DNA of 64,000 nucleotides, taken from NCBI GenBank assembly GCA_029339195.1, contig JAPTJF010000042.1, forward strand, positions 11,293-75,292. The letters run 5' to 3'. Position 1 is the first letter of the stretch, and the number at the start of each line of letters is the position of its first letter. The notes below the pieces were generated by a model. That model was not told where the DNA came from and made no database searches. It saw nothing but the letters and a program-made list of their open reading frames with translations. Shown piece by piece: positions 43,801-56,100 of the stretch. Both the position numbers and the translations under genes were made by a program. Source of the stretch: Micractinium sp. NFX-FRZ (lineage: Eukaryota > Chlorophyta > Trebouxiophyceae > Chlorellales > Chlorellaceae).

Positions 43801-44660
43801 GTCACGTGCCACCAGGCTGACGGTGCGCAGCCCGTCTGACTCCAGCAGCGCATCTGTTGTTGGGAGGTGGCGGTGGGAAGAGGAGAGCGCAGGTAGGGAA
43901 GTGCGAGTGGAGGCTTGCGGGTGTGCCCAGATGACGATGCAAACTCATAGGCTGCCTTCAGCGGATGGTTGAGCACGCAGGAGCAGGGCATGGTGCGCAG
44001 CGTTCTTCACCACAATTTAAAGTGTTGCAGCTGGAGCACCCGACTGCGCTGCCTGTCTGCTGTGTCCCCTGCAACGTTCAATTCAGCTGAGTGGGTGCTG
44101 CAGCACCCAACAAGAGCACCCGTCCAGCACCCACCCTCCACCCGCTCACCGATGAGGGCAGGGCAGGCAAACAGCAGCGACTGCATGTCGCTGCACGAGC
44201 GCGGCTCGGCCGGCGGCTGAGGCACATAGGCAGCCACTGGAGGCGCCTGAGCCGCCGTGCGGGCGCGCTTGCTGCCGCCGCCACGCCGCGCCGCGCCTCC
44301 ACGCTGCTGCTGCTGCTGCTGCTGCTCTTGCTCTTCCTCTGAGCCCTCGTGTTCATCATCCTCCTCGCCTTCAGAATCCACATCAGACTCCTCAGCTGCC
44401 GCTGCTGCCATTGGTTGCTCCTCCTCTTCGTCCTCGGAATCGCTCCGCCGCTGCCGGCGCGCCCGCCGCCGCTCCGGCGCCTCTTGCTCCTCCTCCTCCT
44501 GTACCTCCTGCAGGCGGCGTGGCACGGGAGGATATCAGAGGCTGCTGTCGGCTGTGAAGGTTGGAAGGCGGAGTGCTCGCCTCACCTCAGCGGCCCGTTT
44601 ACTCGCGAACTGGCCGAAGCGCTCGGGTGCCTTGCGCTCGCGCTGCGGCCTCCTGGACAT
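40832..44660 (-). CDS. Repeat-containing protein with XPA-C-like motif and an in-frame TGA
   Basis: Nine exons: 44660-44586, 44507-44150, 43853-43686, 43478-43372, 43061-43003, 42807-42670, 42446-42353, 42107-42010, 41801-40832 (stop TGA); 688 codons if read through. The N-terminus is basic (MSRRPQRERKAPERF), followed by an acidic and poly-Gln region and a KRAR basic cluster, suggesting a nuclear protein. The middle (LTEKDLSGLSYTSRHNP, then APQKMYSKLEVMAIAHHKHG) resembles the XPA C-terminal DNA-binding family, but weakly. The C-terminal 320 residues hold six repeats of about 55 aa with an LL-AEGL core, a Tyr-V-SG-GSEE step and an Ala/Gln-rich helix. Codon 181, in exon 3 (43746-43744), is TGA. 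Splice phase is kept on both sides, so either one tryptophan codon mutated to a stop, the allele is a pseudogene, or the base is an error. Function unknown. Confidence 0.7.
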
Positions 44661-45631
44661 GGTGGCTGTGGTGCAGGGTTGTGCCAGGAGGTGATACCGG
44701 GAGAAAATAAACGAGTAGGGCCGGGTTCAGCACTTGAATGGCCAGTCCCTCCTGCTGCATGCACGGCCGCAGCAGGCGCTCTGGTCTGGCGCCTGTGATC
44801 GACACTGAATGCAAGCTGCTTGATTGCCTGGAATCGGGAGCAGCGCTGCGCCTCCAGGTGTTGGACCTGGCGAGAGCGGCGGCGCCTTTCAAGAGCCGGC
44901 GGCTCTTGCCTGCAAGGCGCTGGGGGCGGGAGAGTCTTCATCTCCGTTTGCGTCGTTCCACTGAACTGGGCTTGTTTGGTGCGTGCTTGGTGATGCGCAG
45001 GTCTAAGTGCAGAAAACCCAGACCAGCGCTGCTGGGAGCCTGAAGGGACAGCAGTTCAACGAGCCACGAGCAGGCAGGGCCGTGTCCCGCCCCTGCACAG
45101 TGCACCGGAGCTTTGGTTTAGACAGGCCTGCGATTGGAAGATTAAGCATTGGGCCTGATGACTCGCAGGTTTTGGCCCGGTAGTCCTGCACATCCAGGCA
45201 GCGGCACTGTTGGTCCCATCGTGGCAGCGAGGGGTGCGGGGTGGGTTGGGAGACCGGCGGACACTGGCTGCCGCCACAAGCGGCAGGCTGTCCTTTCCGT
45301 GGATTTCGTGGTCATACTAAGTGTGCATGCAATTCCAGCAAGTTTGGTTGTTGCTGCCTCTCAAGATGCCACCCAATCTGATGCTGCTACTGCCCTGCCG
45401 ATCAGAAGCCTTGGTTGCAGGACAGTCGTTACACACAAGGTTTGAGTCAATGCAACGGGCCAGCCAGCCAGCTTGAGAGTCAGGGCGAGGCACCACACCA
45501 TGCACTGCATGCCGCCTGCTTTGCTGGAAGTGGGGCCGCTGCCATTGCCTGGCACGAGCGCTGCCAGCGCTGGCAGCGCAGAGCTGCCACCTCAGCGCGT
45601 GCAAGCCAAACGGCTCAACAGCTTGATCCCT
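44661..45631. other. Intergenic region between two minus-strand genes
   Basis: Holds the promoter of the repeat-protein gene and the 3' flank of the small gene to the right. A minus-strand TGTAA at 45433-45429 lies about 200 nt past that gene's stop. A 101-codon + strand frame exists at 44738-45043 with no recognisable domain and is not called. Confidence 0.5.
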
Positions 45632-46521
45632 TCACTTCTTCCCGTACACCATCTCTTTGATGTTGCCAGGCGTGGGCATGGTCAGCCCCTCCTTGGCCAC
45701 CTCGCCTCCAGCCTGCAGCAGGGGGTGGGGGAGCCGAGTAGGCACACGCAGGCAGGGGCGGAGAGTGAGTCGCTTCAGTGCCCGGATGGGCACGTGGCAA
45801 TCAGGCGGGCACACAGCGTCGAGGGCAAGGGGCACGGCGGTCTTGTCCGTTGAGCTGACATGCCAGTAATTGCTTCAGTGTTGCCATTCACCCCAAGGTT
45901 GGCATGCACTGATGTGGCACAGCATGCATGCCTGCTCCCCGCCACATGGCCCCCGCTGTGGCCGGCCCGCGCTCCAGGCTCTCCCTCTTCCGACTCCCTC
46001 CCTGCCACACTCCCCACCCTGCTGCTTCTCAAAACTCACCTGAGCCATCTCCTTCACATGCTGCAGCGTGAGGAGGCAGGCGAGGGGGAGGGGGCGGGGG
46101 AGCACAGCAGCAGGGGTGAGTTGGGAAGCATTGGAGACCTAGGCAGATGCACGAGAGTCAGGTGAGAGGGCGCCCCACCACTGGCTGGGCTGTGCCGGTG
46201 GCTCAGCACGCACACCATAGCTGCACCCCAGTAGAGGCTTTGCCGGCCGTGAGCAGCAGCACCCAAGAGCGCCCCGGGGCTGCCCTCTGGGGCGCCGGCG
46301 ATCCTGCACTGTCGCAGCCGCCGCCGCTGCTGCGCCACCTCCTTGGACGAGCTCCCACCCCCACCCTGACGCCCCAGCCTGGCCCCCGCACTCACTGTCA
46401 GCGGGTCGTTTGACATGGGGTCGACAGCCTGCTGGCTCTCCCCCTCGCGCCGCCCCTCGCCCGGCACCCCAGCCGCCGGTGCGAGCACTGGCTGTGCCTG
46501 CTGCTGCTCCTGGTCAGCCAT
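45632..46521 (-). CDS. Small unknown protein, three exons
   Basis: Exons 46521-46396, 46060-46040, 45712-45632 (stop TGA), 75 aa. The N-terminal half is Gln/Ala-rich and polar (MADQEQQQAQPV). The C-terminal part, HVKEMAQAGGEVAKEGLTMP followed by TPGNIKEMVYGKK, looks like a real amphipathic segment and crosses two exon joins in phase. Exon 2 is only 21 nt, so it might be missed or skipped. No family was recognised. Support comes from splice-site quality, phase and lack of stop codons, so this is tentative. There is no signal peptide or membrane segment. Confidence 0.45.
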
Positions 46522-47139
46522 GGCGGCCGTTTGATCAGAAGAGCAAACAAGATCACAATCCAAGGAGTGTCACCAACAGTGGAGCAACAACAGTGCATTG
46601 AGGGCAGCTTCCCGGTAGGATCGCCCCCCTGCCTTTCTTTCATCCTTCAGAGAATCACTTGACGGCGTGCTGTTACTGCTGTTACATCTGGCGCGGCTGC
46701 AGGAGCGTCAGAGGCAACAAGCCAGGCGGGTGCTGGCAACGTAGCGGTGTAATGTGCGGCTTGATAAGAAGGCATGTGTGTGTGAGAAAAAAACAGTGAG
46801 CAACAGATGAGCGGCAGGAGCGAGCGGGAGCAGAAGCAGCAGCAGGAAACCAAGGAGAGCAGGAGAGGGCAGCATGGGGCAGGGGAGAAGGCTGCGCCGC
46901 GCAACGCAACAGAGTGCATGCCGCTGGGGGACGATGGGAGGGGCAACACATGGTGGGGATGGTGGTGTGTGTCGAGAAGCCAGGATGGGAGGTTGAGGGA
47001 GGGAGGCGAGGCGGCGTACAGCGGTGGTGGTGGGTACGTTGGTGGGTGGGTGGGAAGGGTGAGGTGCGGGCCCATGGTCGTCCATTTATTCTGGCGGCTG
47101 CGGTTCTGTGCGCCGGGCAGGACGCGGCGTGCCACTCAG
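46522..47139. other. Intergenic region, promoter of the small gene and 3' flank of the first GCC gene
   Basis: A minus-strand TGTAA at 46686-46682 lies about 455 nt past the stop of the GCC gene at 47140 and is its likely poly(A) signal. The remaining 160 bp to 46521 must contain the small gene's promoter. No other exon was recognised. Confidence 0.55.
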
Positions 47140-50100
47140 CTAAAGGCGGCGGACCTGCGGTCGATTCGCCTGGCAGCTCGACTGCCCTGTCTTTCCGCGT
47201 GTGGAGAACCCAGGCGAGCTGCAGTTGCGGGTTAGGGAGGGGCAAGAGGAGAGGTGAGCGGCAAGGCAAGAAAGGGGGCGCGTTCCAAGGCACTGCATGC
47301 ACCCCGCACATCGGCTCCCGACCAACTGCCGACCGGCTCAACCCGACAGTCGGGTGCCTCCTCGGCTCCCACCCCAGCGCCGGCCCCAGCGCCGCACGCC
47401 TTTAGGCCAAGCACCCCGCATCCCATTGCGCTCGGCTCAGCTGCCGTGCGGCGGCAGCTGCATCTTAATAAGCAGGCTCAGTCCCATGCGTGGTCCTCGC
47501 TCACCATTTGGTGCAGGCCCTGACTGCCTGAGGGTTGTCCGCGCGGCCGCCCCCGCCAGAGAAAGTGTTGGCAGGGCTGCGCCGGGGTGGGCGGGGGGAT
47601 GGGGCAGGCGAGGGGCAGGGGAGGTCAGTGCCTTGCACGCGTGGCAATGTCGATGCAGGAGCCCGTTCTATCGTGATGGCTAACAGGTCTGACCAACGCT
47701 GCGCATTACGCCGTGCACGCTTCCCTGCTGCAGTCTGCGCATCAAAGCCAAATGCAGCCAGCGGACAGGTTGCACGGCATGCAGGCTGGGCCCGGATCAG
47801 GCGGAGCGTCTCACCAAGGCGTGCATAACCGGTTGCCCTCCTTGTTGCTGAACGTGCCTTTGGGGCAGGGCCCTTCTCTCCTGCAGGGCACACCGAGCAC
47901 AGCGTGCAGGTCAGGCAAGGCAGGCAAGGCAGCAGGCGCCAGCGTTCAGCGGGTCAGGCTGGCGCAGTGACGCAAGCATATCAGCGCTGTGCGGCTACCC
48001 CTACAGCACTCTCAAACGGCTTCTTGGCAGCCGGCAGCAGGTGGCCGTGATGACAAGCAGCCAGCGTGGGCAGCACGCACAGCGCGCACCTCATGGCAGA
48101 TGTTGGACACTGGAAGCCCCTTGGGCACAGCTTGCACGCCGCGGACTTGCCGTCTGGCGCGTACGTGCCAGGCTTGCTGCAGCAAGGCGGGCGGGCGGGC
48201 ACAGGGCGCGGCGAGGGTGAGTCCACTTGGCCGAGAGCAGCCCGGCACGATGGTGCAGGTGGTGGTCGGCACAGTAGGGTGTTTTCCTAAGTGTGCCAGT
48301 AGCTGCCAATTTCAGTTCACAACTCACCAGGGGCTGCACCCTCCGGCGCCAGCGGGGGCGGCGTAGCCTGGCCCGCAGTTGGAGCAGGCGGTGGCCTGCC
48401 CCTTGGAGAAGGTGCCAGCTGGGCAGGTCTGCGCAGCGGGGAGTCGGGGGGGTGGGGGGTGGGGGGGGGGTGGGGGGGAGCAAAATGGTGATGAGCGGCC
48501 ATGAGCTGGCCTGGCCATGAGCAAGGGAAATGTAAGCAAGCAAGACGCACGGTCAACTACAGTGAGGCGGCACCGCACTGCACTGAGAGAGACACAGCCT
48601 TCCGGCCATCACACCAGCTCGTCTGCCTCCACGTGGGGCCGTGTCAGTCAGGGGCACGCACGGCAGGCTGTCCACGCCCGTGGGCTGCACCCCAGCCGTG
48701 CGCTTGCAGCTGTTGCAAGCTGAGGCAAGCATGGCCCCTCCCTCCCCACCACGGGCACGCACCTTGCACTCCTTGGAGCCCAGGGTGTTGGCAAACTTGC
48801 CGGGGCCGCAGGGCATGCACGAGTCCTGGCCAACCTCGTTGTTCCATGTGCCCGCGCCGCTGCACAATGAAGAGGGGATGGGCCAGGGGCGGTGGGTGTG
48901 ACTGAGACAGCCCAGTGGGTGCAGCGGTGTGATGCTGCACTCGCCTGTTGCTGCTCGGGCATGCAACAAAGAGGGATGGCAGCATGAGCACACACACAGC
49001 AGCGTTCAGCACGGGGCAGCTGCACGGTGTTTCAACGGTCAATACAGATTGGGGCGGATGAACAGTTTTGTTAGTCTTATGAAACCAAAAGCTGGGGCTC
49101 ACCAGGGTACCGGCACAAAGGTGCCTGTCCTGTTGACAAACGTGCCAGCGGGCGCGGGCGTGCAGGCCACTCCTGCGAAGCGGGTGGGGTGGGAGCACAC
49201 AATGCCAGGGTTGGCATACCTCTCAGCACAGCCTCGCCCTCTGCCCACCCCTGGGGGCTGGTTCCTTGCGCTCAGGGCTGCCTGCCTCCCTGCGGCAAGT
49301 TGCCTCTCCACCTTGCCCATGGCATCACGTCCGCAACACCCGCCCGCCCGCCCGCCTGCCCCGCCCGGGTGCCGCATCTCAATCCAATTGAGTCAGGTGC
49401 ACGCACACGTGAGCCTCACCTGCCGTGTTGCTAAAGTAGCCCAGCGGGCACTCCGTGCACTCTGTGTTGCCGATGTTCTGGGTTTGCGTGCCGCGCGGGC
49501 ACTTGAGGCAGGAGGTGGCTCCAAAGGTGGGGCGGTACTCGTGGATGGGGCAGGGTGCGCAGCTGTTGGCATCTGTTATGGTCAGGTATGCGCGATCGGC
49601 GCTCATGAAGTAGCCCGGGCGGCTGCATGGGCAGGAGGGGGTGAGGGACGCAGGGAGGGAGGGGAGGCAGTTGAGAGGGGCGGGTGATAGAACAAGCAGG
49701 AAGGGCAGGCGTTGTGACAATCTCAACATAGACGGCGGCGCAGGAGGGAGGGCTGAGCTGCTGAGCTGGCGGCGCCTGAGCTGGCAGTTGCAGGCCCGGG
49801 TGCAGCGTGCACTGGTGTGCTGATGCGCCTGCGTGCCGCTGAGCTGGCGCTGCGTGCGCTGCAGGGGCTGGCGCCTCACCAGTTTGTGCAGTCCATTTTG
49901 GAGGAGGGTCCCACCTCGCGGCCTGGGCCACAGGGGATGCAGGTGGCGCTGCAAGGGAGGCCGGGGAGAAGAGGGGTGGTGAGGGGGAAGCAGGCGGCAC
50001 AGTGCTGAGCCACTCCCGGTTTGCCCGCGCATGTAGCAAGGCTCACGGAAGCAGGCAGTCGTGCGCCGTGCACACGCAGACATGCGTGCGGCATAGCACA

Positions 50101-53100
50101 CTTCAGCGTGCGGCATAGCACAGCCCTTCAGTGAAGCAGCAGGCTCCCTTCCCAGGTGGACCCCTTCTCAAAAGATGTAAGCTGGGCAGTACACCGGCGG
50201 TAACACCATGCACCTGCCCGCGTCAGGCCTGGGGTGGACGGCGAGGCATGCGAGGCAGCGGGCGAGGCGGCAGCGTGCGGCTCCCCACCCCGCGGCCCAG
50301 GTCCCCCTGCCTCTGTCACCGCCCACCCCGGCAGGCGGCTCCCCACCTGACAGCCAGCGAGTCTCGGAACGTGCCGTGGGGGCACGTCATGCACGCTGCG
50401 GTGCCGCCGTCTTGGTTCCTGGGAATGGTGCCTCCCGGGCAGGGGGTGCACTGGCTCATGCCGCGGCGGGGCGCAAAGGTGTGCGCCCACCGCAGGTTGG
50501 GCCACGTCAGCCCCAGCTCAGCATCAAGACCAGAGCATGCAATGCAGCGCAGCTCGTCGCCTGGGCTGCCCGAGGGGTAGCGCGTGGTGCCGTCGTCGCT
50601 CCAGAACGACACCTGGCCCACGAGGCACAGGTCGATCTCTGTGTGCGTGTCGTCCTTCAGGCGGTACCCCGGCGGGATGTTCTTGCACACGTTGTTCTCC
50701 GGGGTGGCGTCGCCCGAGCGGTACGTGTAGGTGGGGCACTGCACGCAGGCCCGCGTGGGGTCGCTGACGTTCTGGTACGTCCCAGCGGGGCTGCACACAC
50801 AGACAGGGGGGGAAGGGGGCACAGCAGGGGGGTGAGGCGATGGCTACAGGGTGACGGTGCATGCCAGGCAGCGGCCGACAGGTGCCGTGCCCCAGCGTAG
50901 GCTCCCCGCCGGCGCATGCCTGCCCCTGCCTAGGCTAGTGAAGCAGGGCAGGTAGCATGCTTGACTACAAGCCAAAGTGGCGTGGAGCAGGTAGGAGGTG
51001 GAGGCAGCGACTTGAGATGTATTTGAGTGAGTGAGTGAGCGAGTGAGTGAGCGAGTGAGTGAGCAAGTGAGTGAGCGAGTGGGTGAGTGAGCGAGTGTGT
51101 GAATGTGTGGGCTCACCAGGGTGCGCAGAAGGTGGCCCCCGGCGACATGTCGTCGTCAATGACGCTGGCCGGCTCCTGGATGCCCGACAGCGCGATGCTG
51201 CCACGCGGGCAGTAGATGCACTCGATGCCGGACACAGAGGTCTGGTTGGCCAGGCCGTCCAGCGGGTTGTACTGCAGGGGGGAAGATGAACGTGGAGGCG
51301 GTACAGTGTCGGTACAGCAGAGGCGGTACAAGAATGGATGCCGGCAGCAGAGGCCGTCTTGGCCAGGCCGCCTTCAAGGTTACTGTGTGCAGTAATAGAT
51401 GTGCCACGGAAAGCAACCAGGCATGCTGCCCGATTGAGATGGCCCTGCTGTAAGCTCGGCACTGGGCCCGGCACCGTACCTGGCCTGTGGGGCATGCGAT
51501 GCACTCCGACGCGCCCGCGCCAGAGTACGAGCCGGGGGGACTGCAGGGGCAAAGGACGGGAGGGGCACGCGTGCTGAACTGTGGCACTGCAGCGCGCCAA
51601 CGGGCAATGCCTGCCCTGCTGCCCTGATATGGCTCTCGGCACACCTCCAGGGCCCCCGCTGCTGCACCGCCCCTGCCTCTGCCTCACTGACCTGGTGTCC
51701 CTGCCCCCCGCCCCCCCGCCTCCACCACGCCCCACCCACCACACCACACCACATGCACCCGCCCTCCGCTCACCATGCCGTGCACGTGAAGTTGGCTTCG
51801 TTGCGCACGGTGCCGGGCGCGCAGGGCTGGCACTTCTGGGCCGCCATGTCGTACGACATCCCCACGCCTGCGAGCAGCCAGGCAAGGAGAGCTTGTTTGT
51901 TTAACAATTACACCAAGCTCCTTGGGCTCAGCGCCTCAGTTGCACCGAATGCCCCCGGAAAAGGGCGGAGAGGAAGGATGCATGCACTCTGTGTGTATGA
52001 TGTCCGCATCCTACACAGGGCTACGCGCTCTCCGCCATGGGTGTGAGCAACCGTGTGCGCAAAGCGCACCGCGCTTCTTGCAATGCACACCTCAAAGCGC
52101 GGTTGACCCGCCCATCCCTCCCATGCGCCGCAATCCTGCAAGACCAGCCTGCCCTTCAAAACAAACAAAACAAAGCCGACGAAACAAAGAGCACAAAACT
52201 CACCGTCTGTGTCAGCCAGCATGCACCTCAGGTCAACCTTGGGCACCGCACAGCTGGCAGCGCCCTCGTAGGAGGTCCAATCCCCCGTGGCGTTGCACGA
52301 GGTGCACGCTGCGCCCAGCCCCAGCAGCGGGTTGAAGGAATCTGCAGGCAGCGCAGGCAGGGCAGGGCAGGGCAGGGAGGCAGGGAGGCAGGGAGGCAGG
52401 GCAGGTGGGAAAGCTAGAGTGCACAGGTAGAGTGCAGGAGGGTGAGGCAGGCTGGCTGGTGCAGTGACGGGCAGTAGCGCTAGCGGTACTGCACGTAGCA
52501 GTTGCACAGGGGCCAGGCTGGGGCAGAGGCACGCCAAGGCGGGGGCTGCTGCTCTGCTTACTGGGGGCGCAGGGGAAGATGCGGTTGTTGCTGCACGTGT
52601 ACCCAGTAGGGCTGCAGGGGGCGGAGGGGGCGGCCGGGAGATCAGCAGGCGCACACACGCCGTCGCAGCAGCTGGACGGGTCACAGCCGCACCTGGGAGG
52701 TTCAGGGGCTATGTCTGCCAGCTGCTCGGCTGCCCCGGCTAGCCAGCACGTCACCCCAGGTTTGCCCAGCGGCATTGCTGCCCTGCTGCCCTGCCAGCCG
52801 CACGTGCAGGCAGCGCATAGCTTCATCGAGGGGCCTGCTTTGTGCGCCTCACCAGATGGGGCAGTACTGGTTTGGGTCGTAGTATGTGCCGAGGGGGCAG
52901 GTGATGTCTGGAACAGTAGGGAGGCCTCCCAGCTGGCCGCCGCTGACGGTGAGGGTGGCGGTGCACGTCTGCAGGGTGTGTGTGGAGGGCCACCCAGGGG
53001 CAGAGGCGGGGAGGGTCAGGGGCAGCGGGGCGGGCGGCAACAAAAGCTGCGACACCCGTGAGCACCACCCTGGCACAGGTGGCTGCTGCAGCAACATTGC

Positions 53101-56100
53101 TGTTCCAGCATTCACGCAGCCAACGGAACCACACAGCAACTATGTATGCATTTGCCCTGGTGCAGGTCGCAGAAGCAGCCGCAGCACTGCTGCTCGGCAT
53201 GGTCACAAACCAACGGACACACCAACCCCCCAAAACTAATTACACTCGCCCTGGGCTGGGTCGCAGCAGCAGCAGCATTGCTGCTCGGCATGGCCGCAAA
53301 CCAAAGGAAACACACTCACACATAAACACCTATGCACACTGGCCCTCGGTTCGGTTGCTGCTTCAGCAGCATTGCTGTTCAACATGGCCGCAGAGCAAGG
53401 GAACACACAAGGCAAGTGCAATAGGTAAATAGATTGGTTGACTGACTGCTTGTGCATGCACTTGCCCTGGGGTCGGTGGACGGCGCGTCCTTGATGTACA
53501 GCGTGCTCTCACTCTCCAGCGGGTCGGTGGTGGCCGCAAAGAACTTGAGCGACAGCTGGGAGCCGCTGACCGGGTCCACAGAAAACATGAGCGACCTGCG
53601 GGGGTGGTGCCGTGCGTGCGGTGGGTGATGGTGAGTGCAGGCATGGTGAAGTGACACGCCTTGCACCACGCGGCGCGCGCAACCAAGGGCTGGCCCGCCG
53701 CCCCAGCCGCTCACACACACGCACGCAGTCTGTGCACACACACAGGACACACAACCACACACGCTGGCTGGCTAGCTGGCTCCCTGCCTCACCTGTTCAC
53801 CCCCATGGCGGGGTCCAGCAGCGTGCGGATCTCTGTGAGCGACTTGTAGTAGGCCCGCAGCTGGATGGCGCCGTAGGGGTACCCAGTGAGGCTGGTGGGG
53901 TCGGCGCAGGATGGGTCGGTGATGGGGGAGATCTGGATGGAGCAGTCCTGCGGGGCAGGGCGGGGTGGGGTGGGGAACAACGGCAGGAAAGCGGCCAAGT
54001 TGAGCCGGTGGGCGTATGAGAGAGGGTGGTAGTGGCAGGCAGGAAAGCGCATGCACGGGCGGATGCAGCGGTGCGTGCAGGCGGCAGCAGAGAGATCGCG
54101 GCGCCCCGCTGCCAGGTGTGCCTTACCCCTGCCACGGTGAAGGCCAGCTGCAGGGTGGGGGCGGCAGTCTTCCAAGAGGCACACTTGGCATACGTCTTGA
54201 GCTCATAAGTGCCAGAGGCGGCGTCCAGGCCGCAGGTGGCCATCTGACCCACCGACACAATGTGCGTGCCTGCAGCAGCGCAGCACAGCAGGGCGGGCAG
54301 GCAGGGCAGCGGTTAGGTCTAATGGGGGACAGGCAGGGATTTTGGGGGCAGGGAGAGCAGCAACAAGGTCCAGTGGGGGTGCCGGCAGGGAGTTACGGGG
54401 GCAGGGCAGGGAGTCGAGCGGCATGCACTGGTTGACGCTTGGTCGGCAAGGGCTGCCTAGCGCAGGCAGTGCCTGGTAGTGGGAGATGCCGAGGTTCGGT
54501 GAAGCAGAAGCGGAGCAGGCTTCCACCGAACCATTGGGCTTCCAGCCCCCCGCGCGCCTGCCCGCCGCAGCCTGTTCCAGAGGAGGGCTGCGCGGCGGCA
54601 CGCGCCTCACAGGCTTCTCAGCCCTCGGCCCACACCCTCTCCTGGGGGGGCGTATTGCCCCCCACCGCAACTTGAGGTGTGGGCGGGTTGTGGCACACAA
54701 GCCGTGGCTGGCTGCGCACCTGGGGAGGAGACGTTGGCGGGGCAGATGTCGCCCAGGCACTCCTGTGGCATGCCCTTGATGCAGCGCAGGCACTTGGTGG
54801 AGCCGGGGATCCAGGCATAAGAATCCTCGGGGCTGCAGACAGAGGCACAGGCAGTGGTGCCCGTTATGTATTGCCAGTTGTATTCTTATGTGCAATGGCA
54901 TACATGCCACGCATGGCCTCCACACGCCTGCAGCGCAGCCGGTGCCGCTGCAGGGGCGGGACGGGCAGGGGCGGACGCTGCGGCAGCGCAGCGGCCTTGG
55001 CGCCCTCTGCCCTGGGGTCGGGGCTTGGCATGAACCAGCAGCGAGCGGTCGGTGACAAACCAGCGGCGAGCGGGAGGCTAGCTCACCACTCCTTGCACTC
55101 TTGTGTGTTGTACTCGTCGCTGTACGTGCCCGTCGGGCAGGGGATGCAGTCGGAGCTGCCTGCACTCAGCCAGGGAGGCAGAAGCCAGGTGGCAGGGGGT
55201 GCGCTCAGCTTCCACACACACACACGCGCGCGCGCGCACGCACGCAGGTCGGGCTGCACGCGCTGCTCAGGGCACAGCCCTGTCCTTGCCCCTGCGCCTG
55301 CGCCCGCGCTCGTCTCCCGGCACTCGCCGGCCTGCAAGCGTGCCCCCCGGGGCCCCCACCTACCTGCTTGGGAGTAGGTGCCCGGCGGGCAGTCCTGGCA
55401 GCCCAGGCCAATGAAGGAGAAGGAGCCGGCGGGGCAGGTGGTGCATCCATACCCGATGCCATTGGTGCCTGCAGTGCCAGAGACGCGCGGCAAAAGCAAA
55501 ATGAGTGCGACCGGCCAGCTGGCGCGTGCAACAGCGCTGGCAGCAGAGCGCAGCGTGCGCCCGCACAAATTGGGGGGCGGCATGGCGCCTGGCCCCTGCC
55601 GTGCCTCCTCGCCTGCCTGCCTGCCTGCCTGCCCTGCCTGCCCTGCACCACTCGCTGCCGCGCTGCGCTGCTGGCTCACCCGCGGGGCAGGGCGCGCAGA
55701 GCTTGTAGGCGGTGGCGGGGTTGGACACCCCAATCATGACGCCATACGTATTGGCGGGGCACGCGGCGGTGACGCTGGAGGGGTAGTAGACCAGTGTGCT
55801 GGCGTCATAGATGGGGTTGGAGTTAAAGAGCTGGGTGGCGTTGTTCACAACAGAGAGGGGCGTGAAGTCATCGTCGTTCGCAATGTCGATGCCCGCCACG
55901 TTGGTCTGCAGGAGGGTGGGTGTGCGGGGGAATGTGGGGACAGGTAGGTGGGCAGAGGCTTGCGGGCAAAGGAGCAAAGGCGTGCTGCGCCTGTGCCTGT
56001 GTGCTCACGTGCGGCGCAGCAGCCTGGCCAGGGCAGGGCAGGGCAAGGGAATCAGGGGTGGTGCAATGGCAGGAGAGGGTGCGTGTGCATGTGTGCGAGC

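Noticed and set aside
52612..52692. Alternative reading of GCC copy A with a longer exon opening CGCDPSSCC
   Set aside because: It is open and cysteine-rich, but copy B joins the flanking residues directly, so the paralogue supports an intron here.
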